64,000 nt of DNA, from assembly GCA_015143295.1 (NCBI GenBank), contig CM026568.1, positions 15,506,607-15,570,606 on the forward strand. The letters are read 5' to 3'. Made by a program: the position numbers and the translations under genes. Shown here one piece after another: positions 36,987 through 48,069 of the stretch. Origin of the DNA: Tetracentron sinense. Its lineage: Eukaryota; Streptophyta; Magnoliopsida; Trochodendrales; Trochodendraceae. Each line of letters starts with the position of its first letter. Position 1 is the stretch's first letter. The notes below the pieces were generated by a model. It made no database searches. It saw only the letters and a program-made list of their open reading frames with translations, and was not told the DNA's origin.

Positions 36987-37620
36987 CTAGTACCCAAACT
37001 ATGAAATGGACGGACATACTAGGATCTTGTCTTGTATTAACTAGTACCCGAACTATAAATTGGACAGACATACTAGCTGCTTGTCTTGTTTTAACTAGTA
37101 CCCGAACTATGAATTGGACGGACATACTAGCTTCTTGTCTTGTTTTACTAATGCCCGAACTATAATGGGACAAAACACATTAGCATCTTATCTTAACTTG
37201 ACTAGTGCCCGGACTATGGTGGAACGGAACACACTAGTATTTCACTTGTTTACTAATGACCGGACTATGATGGAACGGCACACATTAGTATCTTGACTTG
37301 CTTTACTAATGCCCGAACTATAATGGGACGGAAACATTAGCAAAATAATTTGCTTTACTAATGTCCGAACTATGGTGGAACGGAACACATTAGTCTCTTA
37401 TCTTGACTTGACTAGTGCCCGGACTATGGTGGAAAAAAACCCACTAGTATTTCACTTGTTTACTAATGCCCAGACTATGATAGAACGGCATACATTAGTA
37501 TCTTGACTTCCTTTACTAATGCCCGAACTATAATGGGATGGAACACATTAGCAAAATAACTTGCTTTACTAATGCCCGAAACGGGACACATTAGCCTCTT
37601 GTACTTGTTTTTCTTGTGAG
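36987..37620. repeat. Tandem array of about twelve 51-57-base units
   Basis: Each unit contains an ACTAGTGCCCGGACTATGG or CTAATGCCCGAACTATAATG variant followed by GGACGGAACACATTAG-like sequence. Units are diverged and not separated by unique spacers. The array lies inside the LTR-like insertion. Confidence 0.85.
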
Positions 37621-38584
37621 CCAGGTATGACATACGATATGCCCTACCCTTAACCAACCCAAAGTTCGGTTTGATCATTCGTATTGTGAATCACATGTCT
37701 GTTTCTTGGTTTCCTTCATATACTTTATACTTTAGAAAACTCGGTTCATGCATGTATGCGTGCTTGTGTGTAGAAATTGTGGCAATCATGATGACATGTA
37801 CAACTCAAGATAGCATGTAGCATTTCAATTCATATTATAATAATGTGAGAATTTAACAAGTATATAGAGCATTTGATCAAAATCACCATTTAGGGAAAAA
37901 GTATAAAATCATGCTTTCATAATCTTCATTAATTTCATTGAATTCTCATTCATTCATTTCATCAAACATGTGGTATTCAACATTTTTATGGTCATTTATT
38001 CATGTTTCTTGTTCCAACATTTTATCAAACATCACATGTGCATTCATTATGTGTACATTGTCCTTCCACCTTTTTCCATCACACTCATTCAACACAACCA
38101 CACGGCATCCAATCGCCTTAACCATCCACCATCTCAACACCCCACACATCCATCACCACTTACTTAAATATTATACATTTTAGGGATAATGATAGATTTT
38201 CAAGAAAAGGGGAAATACAAGATCAAACCACAATGATTTTTAAGGAAAACCTAGGTTATTACTAAGCTAGCTAGGAGAGTGTACTAACCTTGAGTATGAA
38301 CTCTAACTTGAGGAAAAACCCTTGATTTGGAAATCCCAAGCTTGGGGAAGGAACACCACCTTGAAATTTGAGGAACCCCTGCTTGATAGGGGAAGATCAA
38401 CCTTGATCTTGTTCTCCTCTTGATCTCAATCCAAAACCCTCCTTTGGATTTCTCACTAATCTCCCTTCTCCTTCCTTTCTCCCTCTTACTCCCTTTTCTA
38501 GGTTTAGGGTAAGCAAAAACCCCCCACTTGAGCCCCCTATTTATAGGCAAAGGGTTAAAAACCCTCAAATTCGTGTTCAGCACC

Positions 38585-38955
38585 CGCGTACGATCGATCC
38601 CACACTAACTGCGATCGATCGCAAACCCAGTGCGATCGATCGCACAAGAGGGCGATCTATCGCACTGAATTCTGCAAGTGTTTTGTGAAAATTTTCCTAC
38701 ATGTGATCGATCGCACACTACTTGCGATCGATCGCACACTACCAATGTGATCTATCGCATATGAGTCCGAATGTTTTGACCAATTTTTACCTACATGTGA
38801 TCAATCGCATACATCTGCGATCGATCGCAGAGCCCTATGCGATCTATCGCACTTAAAGGCCACCTATCACACATGGACCCGAAGGTTTTTGTCATGTTTC
38901 CACTGTATGTGATCGATCGCACCTTACCTACGATCGATCACACATCCCAATTTTT
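38585..38955. repeat. Array of palindromic GCGATCGATCGC motifs
   Basis: The self-complementary motif TGCGATCGATCGCA and close variants (GTGATCGATCGCAC, GCGATCTATCGCAC) recur about every 15-60 bases. Spacing is irregular, with related spacer phrases such as TTTTTACCTACATG. The array lies within the LTR-like insertion. Confidence 0.8.
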
Positions 38956-39159
38956 GAGATTTTTCCACCAGCAAACCCTTGGGGTGTTTCTAATTCTATT
39001 CTCATCATCCTTAGGGCACTAAACCCCCCTTTTTTTATGCTGCACACAAGTAGCTAACATCCCTTTTCTCGTAAGGTACCAAATTCAATTATGTGGAAAG
39101 CCATTTGGCCTTAAAAATACTTTTCTTTGGCCATGAAAAGTTCTGGGGTTCTACATTTG

Positions 39160-42100
39160 CTAGATTCTCTGTTGTAGCAATCTTTTTCACTACAATAGCT
39201 CCCTTAGAAACCACACCTCTAATAAAATGAAATCTGACATCAATGTCTTTGGTCCTCTCATGGAACATCTAATTTTTGGTCAAATGTATGACACTCTAGC
39301 TGTCACAAAACACAGTAAACTGCTCTTGCTGCAATCTCAAATCACCAACCAAACCTCTTAACCATATAGCTTCCTTCACTGCTTCAATAGCTACCATATA
39401 CTTAGCTTCAATAGTAGACAATGCAATTGTAGACTACAGAGTCGCTTGCCATCTGATGGAACTCCCACAAAGGGTGAAAATATAACTTGTCAAAGATCTC
39501 CTTCTATCCAGATCTCCAGCATAGTCTGAATCAACATATCCAATAACACTATTAGAAGTGTCACTGCCTCTGTCAAATATCAACCCAATATCTCCAGTAA
39601 CTCTTCAATATCTAATTTCTATTTCATTGCCTACCAATGGGCTTTCCCAGGCTTATCCATATACCTACTCACCATGCTAATTGCCTGTGAGATGTCTGGC
39701 CTAATGCAGACCATAACATACATGATGCTTCCAATCGCACTAGCATAAAGAAGATGAGACATGTGCTCCACCTCCTCCTCAACCTGCGGTGACAGAGCAA
39801 CTGAAAGTCTAAAATGAGTTGCAAGTGGAGTACTCACTGGCTTCGAACCTTGCATACCAAAGCATTCCAACACTTTTTCAATGTACCTTTCTGAGACAAG
39901 TGCAATCTACCCATTTTTCAATCCCTATGAATCTTCATTCTCAATATCTTCTTGGCTGCACCCAAATATTTCATTTCAAATGCACTGCTCAACTGAGTCT
40001 TTAAGTTTTTTATCTCTGACATGTTCTTAGCAGCAATCAATACGGCATCAACATACATCAACAAATAAACAAAGGAACCATCTAACAGCTTTATGTGATA
40101 AACACAACTGTCATACTCACTCCTACAGTAGTTATTTCCAACCATGAAGGTATCAAACCGCTTATACGACTGTCTAGGGGATTGCTTCATACCATACAAA
40201 GATTTCTTCAGCAGACACACTTGGTCTTCATTTTCCTGAATCCCAAACCCCTCAGGTTGATGCATGTAAATCTTCTCCTCTAGCTCACCATGCAGAAAAG
40301 CAGTCTTGACATCAAGTTGCTCAAGCTCAAAATCAAACAAAGCAACCATAGAAAGTAGCATCCGGATAGAACTGCACTTTACAACAGGTGAAAACACTTC
40401 ATTGAAATCAATACCCTCTTTCTGTGAATAACCCTTCATCATCAATCGAGCTTTGTACCTTGCATCCTCCACCCCCTGAGTTTCTTCCTTCATCTTGAAG
40501 TTCATTTACAGCCCACAATCCTTCTTTCTTTAGTCGATTTTACTAGCTCCCATTTTTATTCTTGTGACGAGATTCAATCTCCTCACTCATGGCAACAGTC
40601 CACTTTACTGACTCTCCACTAGTAATGGCCTCCTAAAAAGTACTAGGTTCCTGAACCTCAATATCCTCTGCCACACTAAGAGCATATACAACTAGGTCTA
40701 CATAACCATATCTTAGAGGTGGCTTAGCCTGCCTCCTTTATCTATCCCTAGCAAGAGTCCATTATTGCTCTTGCGGTGCTTCTTCCTCCACCTCAAGAGT
40801 CACATCCCTGTTGATAATATCCTTTGATGACTTGGAATCAGTACACCAAAGTTTGTATCCCTTCACACCATCTAAATATCCCATAAATATACACTTCTTC
40901 TCTCTAGGCTCTAGTTTACCCTCATTTACATGAGCATAAGCAGTACAGTCAAACACCTTCAGATCAATGTAATTTACAAGAGACCCAGACCATACATCTT
41001 CATGAGTCTTACACTTGATAGCAGTCGATGGAGACCTGTTAACTAGATAACAAGCTATGTTAACAGCTTTAGCCCAAAATTCCTTGGACAACCTAGCATT
41101 AAAGAGCATACATCTTGCTCTCTCCAATAATGTTCTATTCATTCGCTCTGCAACACCATTCTATTGAGGAGTGTATCGAATTGTGCGATGTCTCACAGTC
41201 CCTTCATTCTTACAGAACTCATTAAAAGCACCCCCACAAAATTGCATGCCATTGTCAGTATTCAAGCACTTGACCTTTGTCCCTGTCTACTTCTCGATCA
41301 AAGCCTTCCATTGTTTGAACTTTACAAAGACCTCATTCTTGTGCTTCATAATAAATATCTAGACTTTCCTTGATAATCATCTATAAATGTCAACATATAT
41401 TTGCCACCACCTAGAGATAGGACTCGAGAGACCCCAAATATCAGAATGGATATAGTCCACAGTACCCTTGGTTCTATGAACAGTCGTACTAAACTTAACC
41501 CTGCACTGTTTTCCAAAAACATAATGCTCACAAAAGTCCATCTTCCCTGTCTTCTGACCACTGAGCAAATCGTGTTTGCTCAACAGTATTATACCTCTCT
41601 CACTCATATGTCCCAGCCAGCCGCATATGCCACAACATAGTGATGTCAAGGTCCGAGTCTGATGACGATATAACAGCTGCACCTGTAACTGTACAACCTT
41701 ACAACACATGAATGTCATTTTTCAAATGTCCCTTCATCACAACAAGAGCATCTCTCTTGCAAATCCTCGTAACTCCATCATCAGTTTTATTGCTACAACC
41801 ATTGGAGTCAAGCGTACCCAAAGAAAGTAAGCTTTTCTTCAATTCTTGAACATTTCGTATATCAGTTAAGGTTCTCACAACATCATCATGCATCTTTATT
41901 CGAATTGAGTCTATCCCAACAACCTTACCAGCTACATCATTTTCCATCAGGACCCTACCACCATCATTAGACCGATAAGTAGTAAACTAGTCGCTATTAG
42001 GACATATATGATAGGAACAACCCAAATCAAAATCCACTCTTCACCAGAGCTACCAACGGTAATTGTGAGTAAATCCCCACGATCCTCTACAACACCAACA

Positions 42101-42896
42101 ATATTCTCAGAATTTTCATTTCTTTTCCCCTTACGCTCTAGATAGTCTTTTCTGAAATATCATTCCTTGTGACAATGAAAACACTTTATTTTTCTAGGCT
42201 TTGATTTTGATATGTACCTACCTCTACTATTAGAAGTCTTCTCATATGTTCTCCCTCTTATAAACAAACCTTCACCAAAGCCCTCTACACTATTCTCATA
42301 CACCCTTTTCTTCAACTTCTTAGAGTTTAGGACTATCTTAACATCCTTTATGGTAAGAGTATCTCTTCCATACATCATAGTGTCAACAAAGTGCTCAAAA
42401 GACGGTGTTAAAGAACCCATCAAAATAATTGATTGGTCATCATCATTAACTTTAATGTCTATGTTTCTCAAATCTAAAATAATTTTATTGAATTCATCAA
42501 GGTGGTCTTTAATAGGCATCTATTCATGCATCTGGAGTGTATACAATTGCTTCTTTAGATACAGACGATTTGTGAGATATTTCGTCATTTACAAACTCTC
42601 CAACTTGAGCCACAATCTCGCCATCGTTTCTTTTTCGACAACTTCTCGCAAAACTTCATTACTCAAGTATAACAAGATTGCATTGTACACCTTCTCTATC
42701 AGTTCATGCTTTTCATGATCATTCATCATTGCAGGCAAAGCATCTTTACTCTTCAATGCTTTCATCAATCCTTATTGTACAAGCACAACTTTCATCTTCA
42801 ATTGTCAAAGACTGAAATCATTCCTCCCATCGAATTTCTCAATTTCAAGCTTACCCGCCATTTAGATCGACACAACTAAAAGCTCTGATACCAATT
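39160..42896 (-). mobile_element. Internal region of the minus-strand Copia element
   Basis: Read on the minus strand: gag remnants at about 42850-42160 ending in a CxxC knuckle; a protease/integrase region at about 41950-40760 (GTVDYIHSDIWG near 41440); reverse transcriptase at about 40505-39918 (LDVKTAFLHGELEEKIYM, LYGMKQSPRQ, LLMYVDAVLIA); and RNase H at about 39870-39160. The region has numerous breaks and makes no intact polyprotein. Confidence 0.88.
42882..42893 (-). other. Primer-binding site (initiator-Met tRNA)
   Basis: On the minus strand this reads TGGTATCAGAGC, the standard Copia primer-binding site. It lies three bases from the 5' LTR. Confidence 0.9.
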
Positions 42897-43275
42897 TGTT
42901 ATAACCAGTTCGAAAAAGCTAGAGAAATAGGCAAAATGGAATGCAACCATCACACAATAAAGACAATGATATACGTAGTTCGACAAGATGCCTACGTCCA
43001 CGTGAGAAAATAGCAAGAAGATCCACTAAGAACAAGGGAGAATACAGCGGTTACAAGATCTCTTTGAAACCCTCTCTCGGACCCTAGGAAAGACCCCTTA
43101 GTCGCAGCATCAAATAAAACGCCTTATATAGCTAGGGTTACAACATAAAGAGACAAAACGGGTCTGGTCAAACTTTTGGGTTGCTTCGTATCGACATCGG
43201 GTCATCAAGAATTCAGATAAGATCCATACCAACTTCCCAACAAAATCCATTTACTGAATTTGAGCCAAACTCACA
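42897..43275 (-). repeat. 5' LTR of the minus-strand Copia element
   Basis: Homologous throughout to 35776-36145, with several substitutions and small length differences. It has the same TG...CA ends on the minus strand. Confidence 0.9.
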
Positions 43276-43276
43276 A

Positions 43277-43700
43277 TAGTGTGTATGAGTTAATGTGTGA
43301 TGAAAAAAAAGAAACAAAATTAGTCTCACATTCGTGAACCCATAAAGCTCCACCTCCCTCTCTTTTTAGAGAGGGTGTGTGGCTGCACAGGCCTTATTCC
43401 TTGGGGTGGGTGGGTCGGGCCTTGGGCCCCGGGTGGGTGTGTGTGTGTGGGGGGGGGGGGTGAAGTGTGTGTGAGTTAATGTGTGATAAAAAAAGAAACA
43501 AAATTAGTCCCACATCGGTGGGGTCTAACTGTGTTGGTGAACCAATAAAACTCCAACTCCCCTTTTTTGAGAGGGTGTGTGGGTGCATAGGCCTTGTGCC
43601 TTGGGTGGGTGTGTGGGTTGAGCCTCAAGCCCCGGGTGTGTGTGTGAGAGATAAAAACAAAATTAGTCTTATATCGATGGGGTCTAATTGTGTTGGTGAT
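43277..43700. repeat. Diverged tandem repeat, about 187-base period
   Basis: Two long copies begin GTGTGTATGAGTTAATGTGTGA (43277) and GTGTGTGTGAGTTAATGTGTGA (about 43464), and a partial third starts near 43640. Each holds AAATTAGTC(C/T)(C/T)ACATC, GAGAGGGTGTGTGG and a GT/GGGTGG-rich end. A 10-base G run lies at about 43451-43460. Part of this repeat (GTGGGTGTGTGGGTGAAGTG, 35742-35761) also lies just left of the Copia element, so the Copia probably inserted into this array. Confidence 0.75.
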
Positions 43701-44014
43701 CCCATAAGAAAATATATCAATAATCTATAAATAAATAAATAAATAAAAACATCTCTCAATAATCTAATAAAACATTTGATCCATTCAATATGAAAAATCT
43801 CGATGATCTAATTAATTATCTCGATACTCTAAGAAAACATCGCGACTAAACAAAAATCTCAATTATCGAAATAAAAGTTCGATAAACCCAGTACAGTGTC
43901 GATAATAGAGAAAAAAGGTTTAAACTTTATTATTTTTTCTCTAAATGTTAATCGAGATGATACTTTCCTAAAGAATATTCAAAAGTGAAAACGGGCTCCC
44001 TTTCCCAATTGAAC

Positions 44015-44045
<31 letters not shown>

Positions 44046-44317
44046 CTTCTTCTTCTTCGTGGACAGTGGACTCACAAATGAACTAGTTTTTTTTTTTTTT
44101 TGTTCTTCTTCTTCTTCTTCTTCTTCTTCAGTAATGCTCTAAACAGTGGGTTTCAAATGGGACAAGAGCTGAACGGTTTTAGAATATAGTGGGAAGGACA
44201 ATTTGGTCTCTTTGAATACAGTTCACACATGCAACTGAGTCACACGTGTGTGAGCCTACACAAATAAAAGGTGGTGCTACCCGCACCCCAATGTTTACTG
44301 ATATACACCAATCTTAA
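43701..44317. other. Intergenic with TTC microsatellites
   Basis: (TTC)n runs lie at 44017-44058 and 44102-44129, separated by a poly-T run at about 44086-44101. The AT-rich part at 43780-43920 has several CTCGAT/ATCGA motifs. No gene is seen. Confidence 0.6.
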
Positions 44318-44902
44318 GAGCATCTCCAACCAGAGTCTCCATTTTGGAGACTCAAAATACTATTGTTTATTGAAAAAGTGTGTTTAGAGTCTTTCCCTAT
44401 TTGAAGCAACTCCAACCATGGTCATCTATTTCTATCTCTATCACTATTCAACAAATAAGATTTTATTTAAACAAAATTTATGTCTCACATATATTTACTA
44501 ATTTTCCTTCAAAAACACAAAGTTGATATTGTAAAACTTAAATTTTTATTAAATATATTTAATATTGATCTCATTTTAACAGTATCGTCGATATCTTTTC
44601 AACGGTACCAATTTTATAAAAATCAGATTTATATATTGAAAGTTATACTAATTTTATGAAAGTATGGTGAAAAGTGTAAAATGATACAGTTGGTATATAA
44701 TTTAAAATAGATATGTAAATAAGGGTAAAGTTGGTATTCTACATAAATGAATAGTGTTGGAGACAGATTTTGGAGCTCCCACTTGGGTCTCCAAATTTGG
44801 TGACCCAAAATCATTTCATCAAAATAGAGCCCCTTTTTAGAGCCTGGTTGGAGGGAGTTGAGACTCTAATTTTCATTTTTTAGAGCCCAATTGAAGATGC
44901 TC
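44318..44902. mobile_element. PIF/Harbinger-type MITE (GAGCATCTCCAACC family)
   Basis: The left end is GAGCATCTCCAACCAGAGTC and the right end is GATGCTC, with GGTTGGAG further in. TAA flanks both sides (44315-44317 and 44903-44905). GAGCATCTCCAACC is a very widespread plant MITE terminus. It has no coding capacity. The long inner repeats have diverged. Confidence 0.8.
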
Positions 44903-45090
44903 TAAGCAATCACTAACTTAAACACCTAAAAAGTCCTTTAAAAAGAAACTTGTACTAGCCGTGCGCAAACTGCTTCCTTCATTGAAGCTGTTCTTACTTC
45001 CTTCGTTGAAGATCTTTCCTTTCCTCTCCCTAGGTTTCTCCCTCCCCCTTTCTATTTTGTTCCACTACTCTTGTTACGGGTGTCCAGTTG

Positions 45091-46316
45091 GGATGGATTT
45101 ACCGGTTGATATGATGAATATCTCCTTAGAAGATAACAACAGGATTGTCTACCTCGAGAATAATCTTCTCGATGTTGCTCGTCAGCAGGGCCGATATTGC
45201 TTGTTCGGTCATTTTCTTACTTATTGCCCTATTAACTGGTCGGCAACCATTCAGACTATGATCCGGTCTTGGTGTCTTCGTGAACCAATGCGTGTGATGG
45301 CTCTCACTGATGATATCTTCATGTTTAAGTTTGAACAGGAAAGGGATCTCAATCAGGTTTTGATGAACGAACCTTGGGCATATAGTGGACATCTTTTACA
45401 ATTACAACGTTGGCATCCAAATTGTACTCCCTCGGACCTTCAGTTTACCCATACGCCATGGTGGATCCAGTTCCATGATCTCCCTCCAGAAATGATGTTG
45501 TAGCCATTTGGAGTTCGCCTTGGGTCTGAACTTGGGGTAGTATTAGATGTTGATCTTCCTTGTGGTGAAGTGATTAGAGGCCAGTTTCTACGTGTTCAAA
45601 TTAATCTTGATACTCGCAAGCCTCTCAGGTATCAACTTAAATTGTTTTGGGAAGATGCTGAACCAGCTACGATAAAAGTAAAATATGAACGTCTTTCGTC
45701 TTTCTGTTTTCGGTGTGGCCCCTTGGGCCATGATCTTCAGCATTGTTATACTGAAATGGCCGGCACAGAACGAACTTTGGCCGAAGCCTTTGGTCCTTGG
45801 TTGAGAGCTGACTCTATGCGTTTTTCCCGGCCCAGTGGCCATGATGGATCTTTGGGCAATCTTTCCAATCACATCGGCCATGGCTACGCGGATCAGCGGG
45901 TGGCCACAAATTTAGTTTCCCCTTCGGTTTCCAACTCTCTAGCAGTAGCCATTACGGAAGACACCAACATGGTGGTTGTTCGCAGTGCGGTCCGACCCAT
46001 TGATCAACCGGGTCTCGCTATCTCAGATCCTTCTGACCCGGGTGGGGTCGTAATCAGAGAAGTTGCTAAAGGACAAGGTCCAGGGAGTGCCAGTGCAGGG
46101 CCATCATTTACATTTAATGCTTCTTCCCCTCTCCCCATTTTCCAGCTGGAGGTTCCTCCCCGGTTATCCCCTGTTTCAGACCAATTGCATAGGGAGCATT
46201 TATTTCCCCCTTTCTTGCATGACAAGGTATTAATGCCTCCTAAGATTTACACTTCGTCTTTTCTGATGTCCTCAAGTTCGGAATCGCAAGAGTCCTTGGC
46301 ACAGGTCTTCATTTAA
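45091..46316 (+). pseudogene. LINE ORF1-like region
   Basis: The frame starting MDLPVDMMNISLEDNNRIV continues through FKFEQERDLNQVLMNEPWAY and TPWWIQFHDLPPE, the DUF4283 pattern of plant LINE ORF1 proteins. An in-frame TAG at 45501 interrupts it. It resumes with VKYERLSSFCFRCGPLGHDL and HCYTE, a CX2CX4HX4C zinc knuckle that binds the LINE RNA. A Ser/Pro-rich tail follows. Confidence 0.85.
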
Positions 46317-46797
46317 TGACGATCCTTCTACTGTCACAGAGAAAACAAGGGAATCAAATTTGCATAGTTTGGAGGATGGCCACTCGCAATTAATGCTCGG
46401 GGGACCAACTGGTGTTCAACTCTCAGGGACCTCTTAGCCTCTTGTTTTCTACTCCCCATCCTACCAATGTATCTACTCCTTTCTCCATTGAGGGAACTTC
46501 AGTACTTACCACACCATCGTCTTCTAAAGAGGCTCGTAAGAAAAGACATTGGACCATCAAGAACCGGCAACACCAACATTCTCACACCAGTCAGATCGAG
46601 GTTGCGATTCATGAATTGGAAACTTTTTTTGTTCAGCATTCCTTCTACAGTGCAAATCAGGTGCGCCTTTGTGTCTCATCTCATACCAGTGTGGTGTCAA
46701 CCCAGTCTTCACTTCATTCATCTACTGTATTCGTGGATCATGGTTCTATTCCAGAAGGGGTTATAGAGGCTGTCCCTGAAACAGCCCCAGGGTCGCC

Positions 46798-47397
46798 ATG
46801 AAACTGTTAAGCTGGAATTGTCAAGGGTTAGTTCGACCTTTGACAATTCAGCACCTTCGGCATCTAGTATCCTGTAATCGACCGGAGATTGTATGGCTTA
46901 TGGAGACAAAATCCACTTCCGGTTTTTTTGATCGTAAGAATTTTCTCCACCAATATACCCATAAGATTCTAGTTAATCATGTGGGTTCCGCAGGAGGTCT
47001 TTGGTTATTATGGTCTGATTCAGTACAGGTTTTTCCCATATGGACATCGGAGTATATGATTTTTGGCCGTTGTATTAATCTGTATACCAATTTTACCTCT
47101 CTTCTGATAGGAGTTTATATTCACCCTCACCTGATGCGATCATGGACGATTTGAGAGGAACTTATTCATATATGTCCATCTTGGTCGGGTCCTATCTTCT
47201 GTGTGGGTGATTTCAACCAAGTTCTATCATCCTCTGAGAAATTGGGGGGTTGTCCTGTGCCCTTTGGACGTATTAGTCCAGTAAGACAGTGTCTGGATTC
47301 TTGTGGGCTATCGGATTTGGGATTTCAAGGCAACCCTTATACCTGGACAAACAATCGAGCCCATTCAGTTCTCTTCAAAGAAAGACTTGACTAATGT
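46798..47397 (+). pseudogene. LINE endonuclease domain
   Basis: MKLLSWNCQGLVRPLTI opens the AP-endonuclease-like domain, with the conserved Asn in WNCQG and the Glu in LMETK. GDFNQVLSSSEKLGG (47203 onward) is the second conserved block. A stop at 47152-47154 splits the two. The nuclease nicks target DNA to prime reverse transcription; this copy cannot. Confidence 0.88.
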
Positions 47398-48069
47398 TTG
47401 GCAAATTCCAGCTGGCATCTTCACTACACTGAATCTATAGTCTTCCATCTGGCTTTTGGTGGGTCGGATCACTGTCCTCTCCTCTTAAACACTATCCAAG
47501 CTCTTGGAGTGGTCCCCGACCTTTTCTTTTTGAATCAATGTGGATCTCACATCTAGGGTGTGGTAATACCATTTCTAAGGTCTAGGTACAGTCTTCCCCA
47601 GGCTATCACATGTCCAGTATTTGGAATAGGCTCCGAGATATTCGCTTTGTATTATGCAAATGGAATAAAACTGACTTCGGTTTCCTGTCCGCACAAATTC
47701 AACAATCCAGGGATGAACTAGCCTCTTTAAAGTTTGGCCCAGCTCCTGGGACCCTTTTGAGATTCATCGTATTCAATCTCAACTAAATGAATGGATAATT
47801 CGAGAAGAGACCTTTTGGACCCAAAAATCTAGAATTGACTGGCTTCGATGGGATGATCGTAATACCAAATTCTTCCATGCTTCAACTATTAATCACAGGG
47901 TACGTAATCAAATTCTCTTTCTGTATGGGTCTTCTGGGATTCAGCTTGATAGTGAGGATCTGATTAAGTCAAAAATACTTTCTTTCTTCTCCAACTTGTA
48001 TACTTGTCTCTCAAGTAATGCTTGTCTTATCTCTTCTATCCCCTCTTGTCTTTCTTCTGGCGATCAATT

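Larger units (their letters stand above)
36306..39149 (-). mobile_element. Solo-LTR-like insertion nested in the Copia element
   Basis: The host element is interrupted here. TCTAC flanks the insert directly (36301-36305 and 39150-39154). Outer sequence begins TGTAACGCTCC on the plus strand, a form common at the end of plant Gypsy-type LTRs. On the minus strand, CTATAAATAG (38538-38547) looks like an LTR TATA box. No protein domain is found in 2.8 kb. It carries two arrays of short repeats (36987-37620 and 38585-38955). The exact right end is uncertain by a few bases because the flank and the expected CA terminus overlap. Confidence 0.6.
35776..43275 (-). mobile_element. Older Copia-type LTR retrotransposon on the minus strand, broken and interrupted
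   Basis: The LTRs are 42897-43275 (5') and 35776-36145 (3'). GCTCTGATACCA at 42882-42893 is the exact complement of the initiator-Met tRNA primer-binding site, next to the 5' LTR. AAGGTGGAGATT beside the 3' LTR, read on the minus strand, is the polypurine tract. Gag with a zinc knuckle (CFHCHKE), integrase, reverse transcriptase and RNase H remnants follow in Copia order. Many breaks are present, and another element is inserted near the RNase H end. The LTRs differ more than those of the element at 23.3 kb, so this copy is older. Confidence 0.93.

Noticed and set aside
36987-37620. Regular repeats that might suggest a CRISPR array
   Set aside because: Units are head-to-tail without unique spacers, diverged, and sit in a plant retroelement-like insertion.
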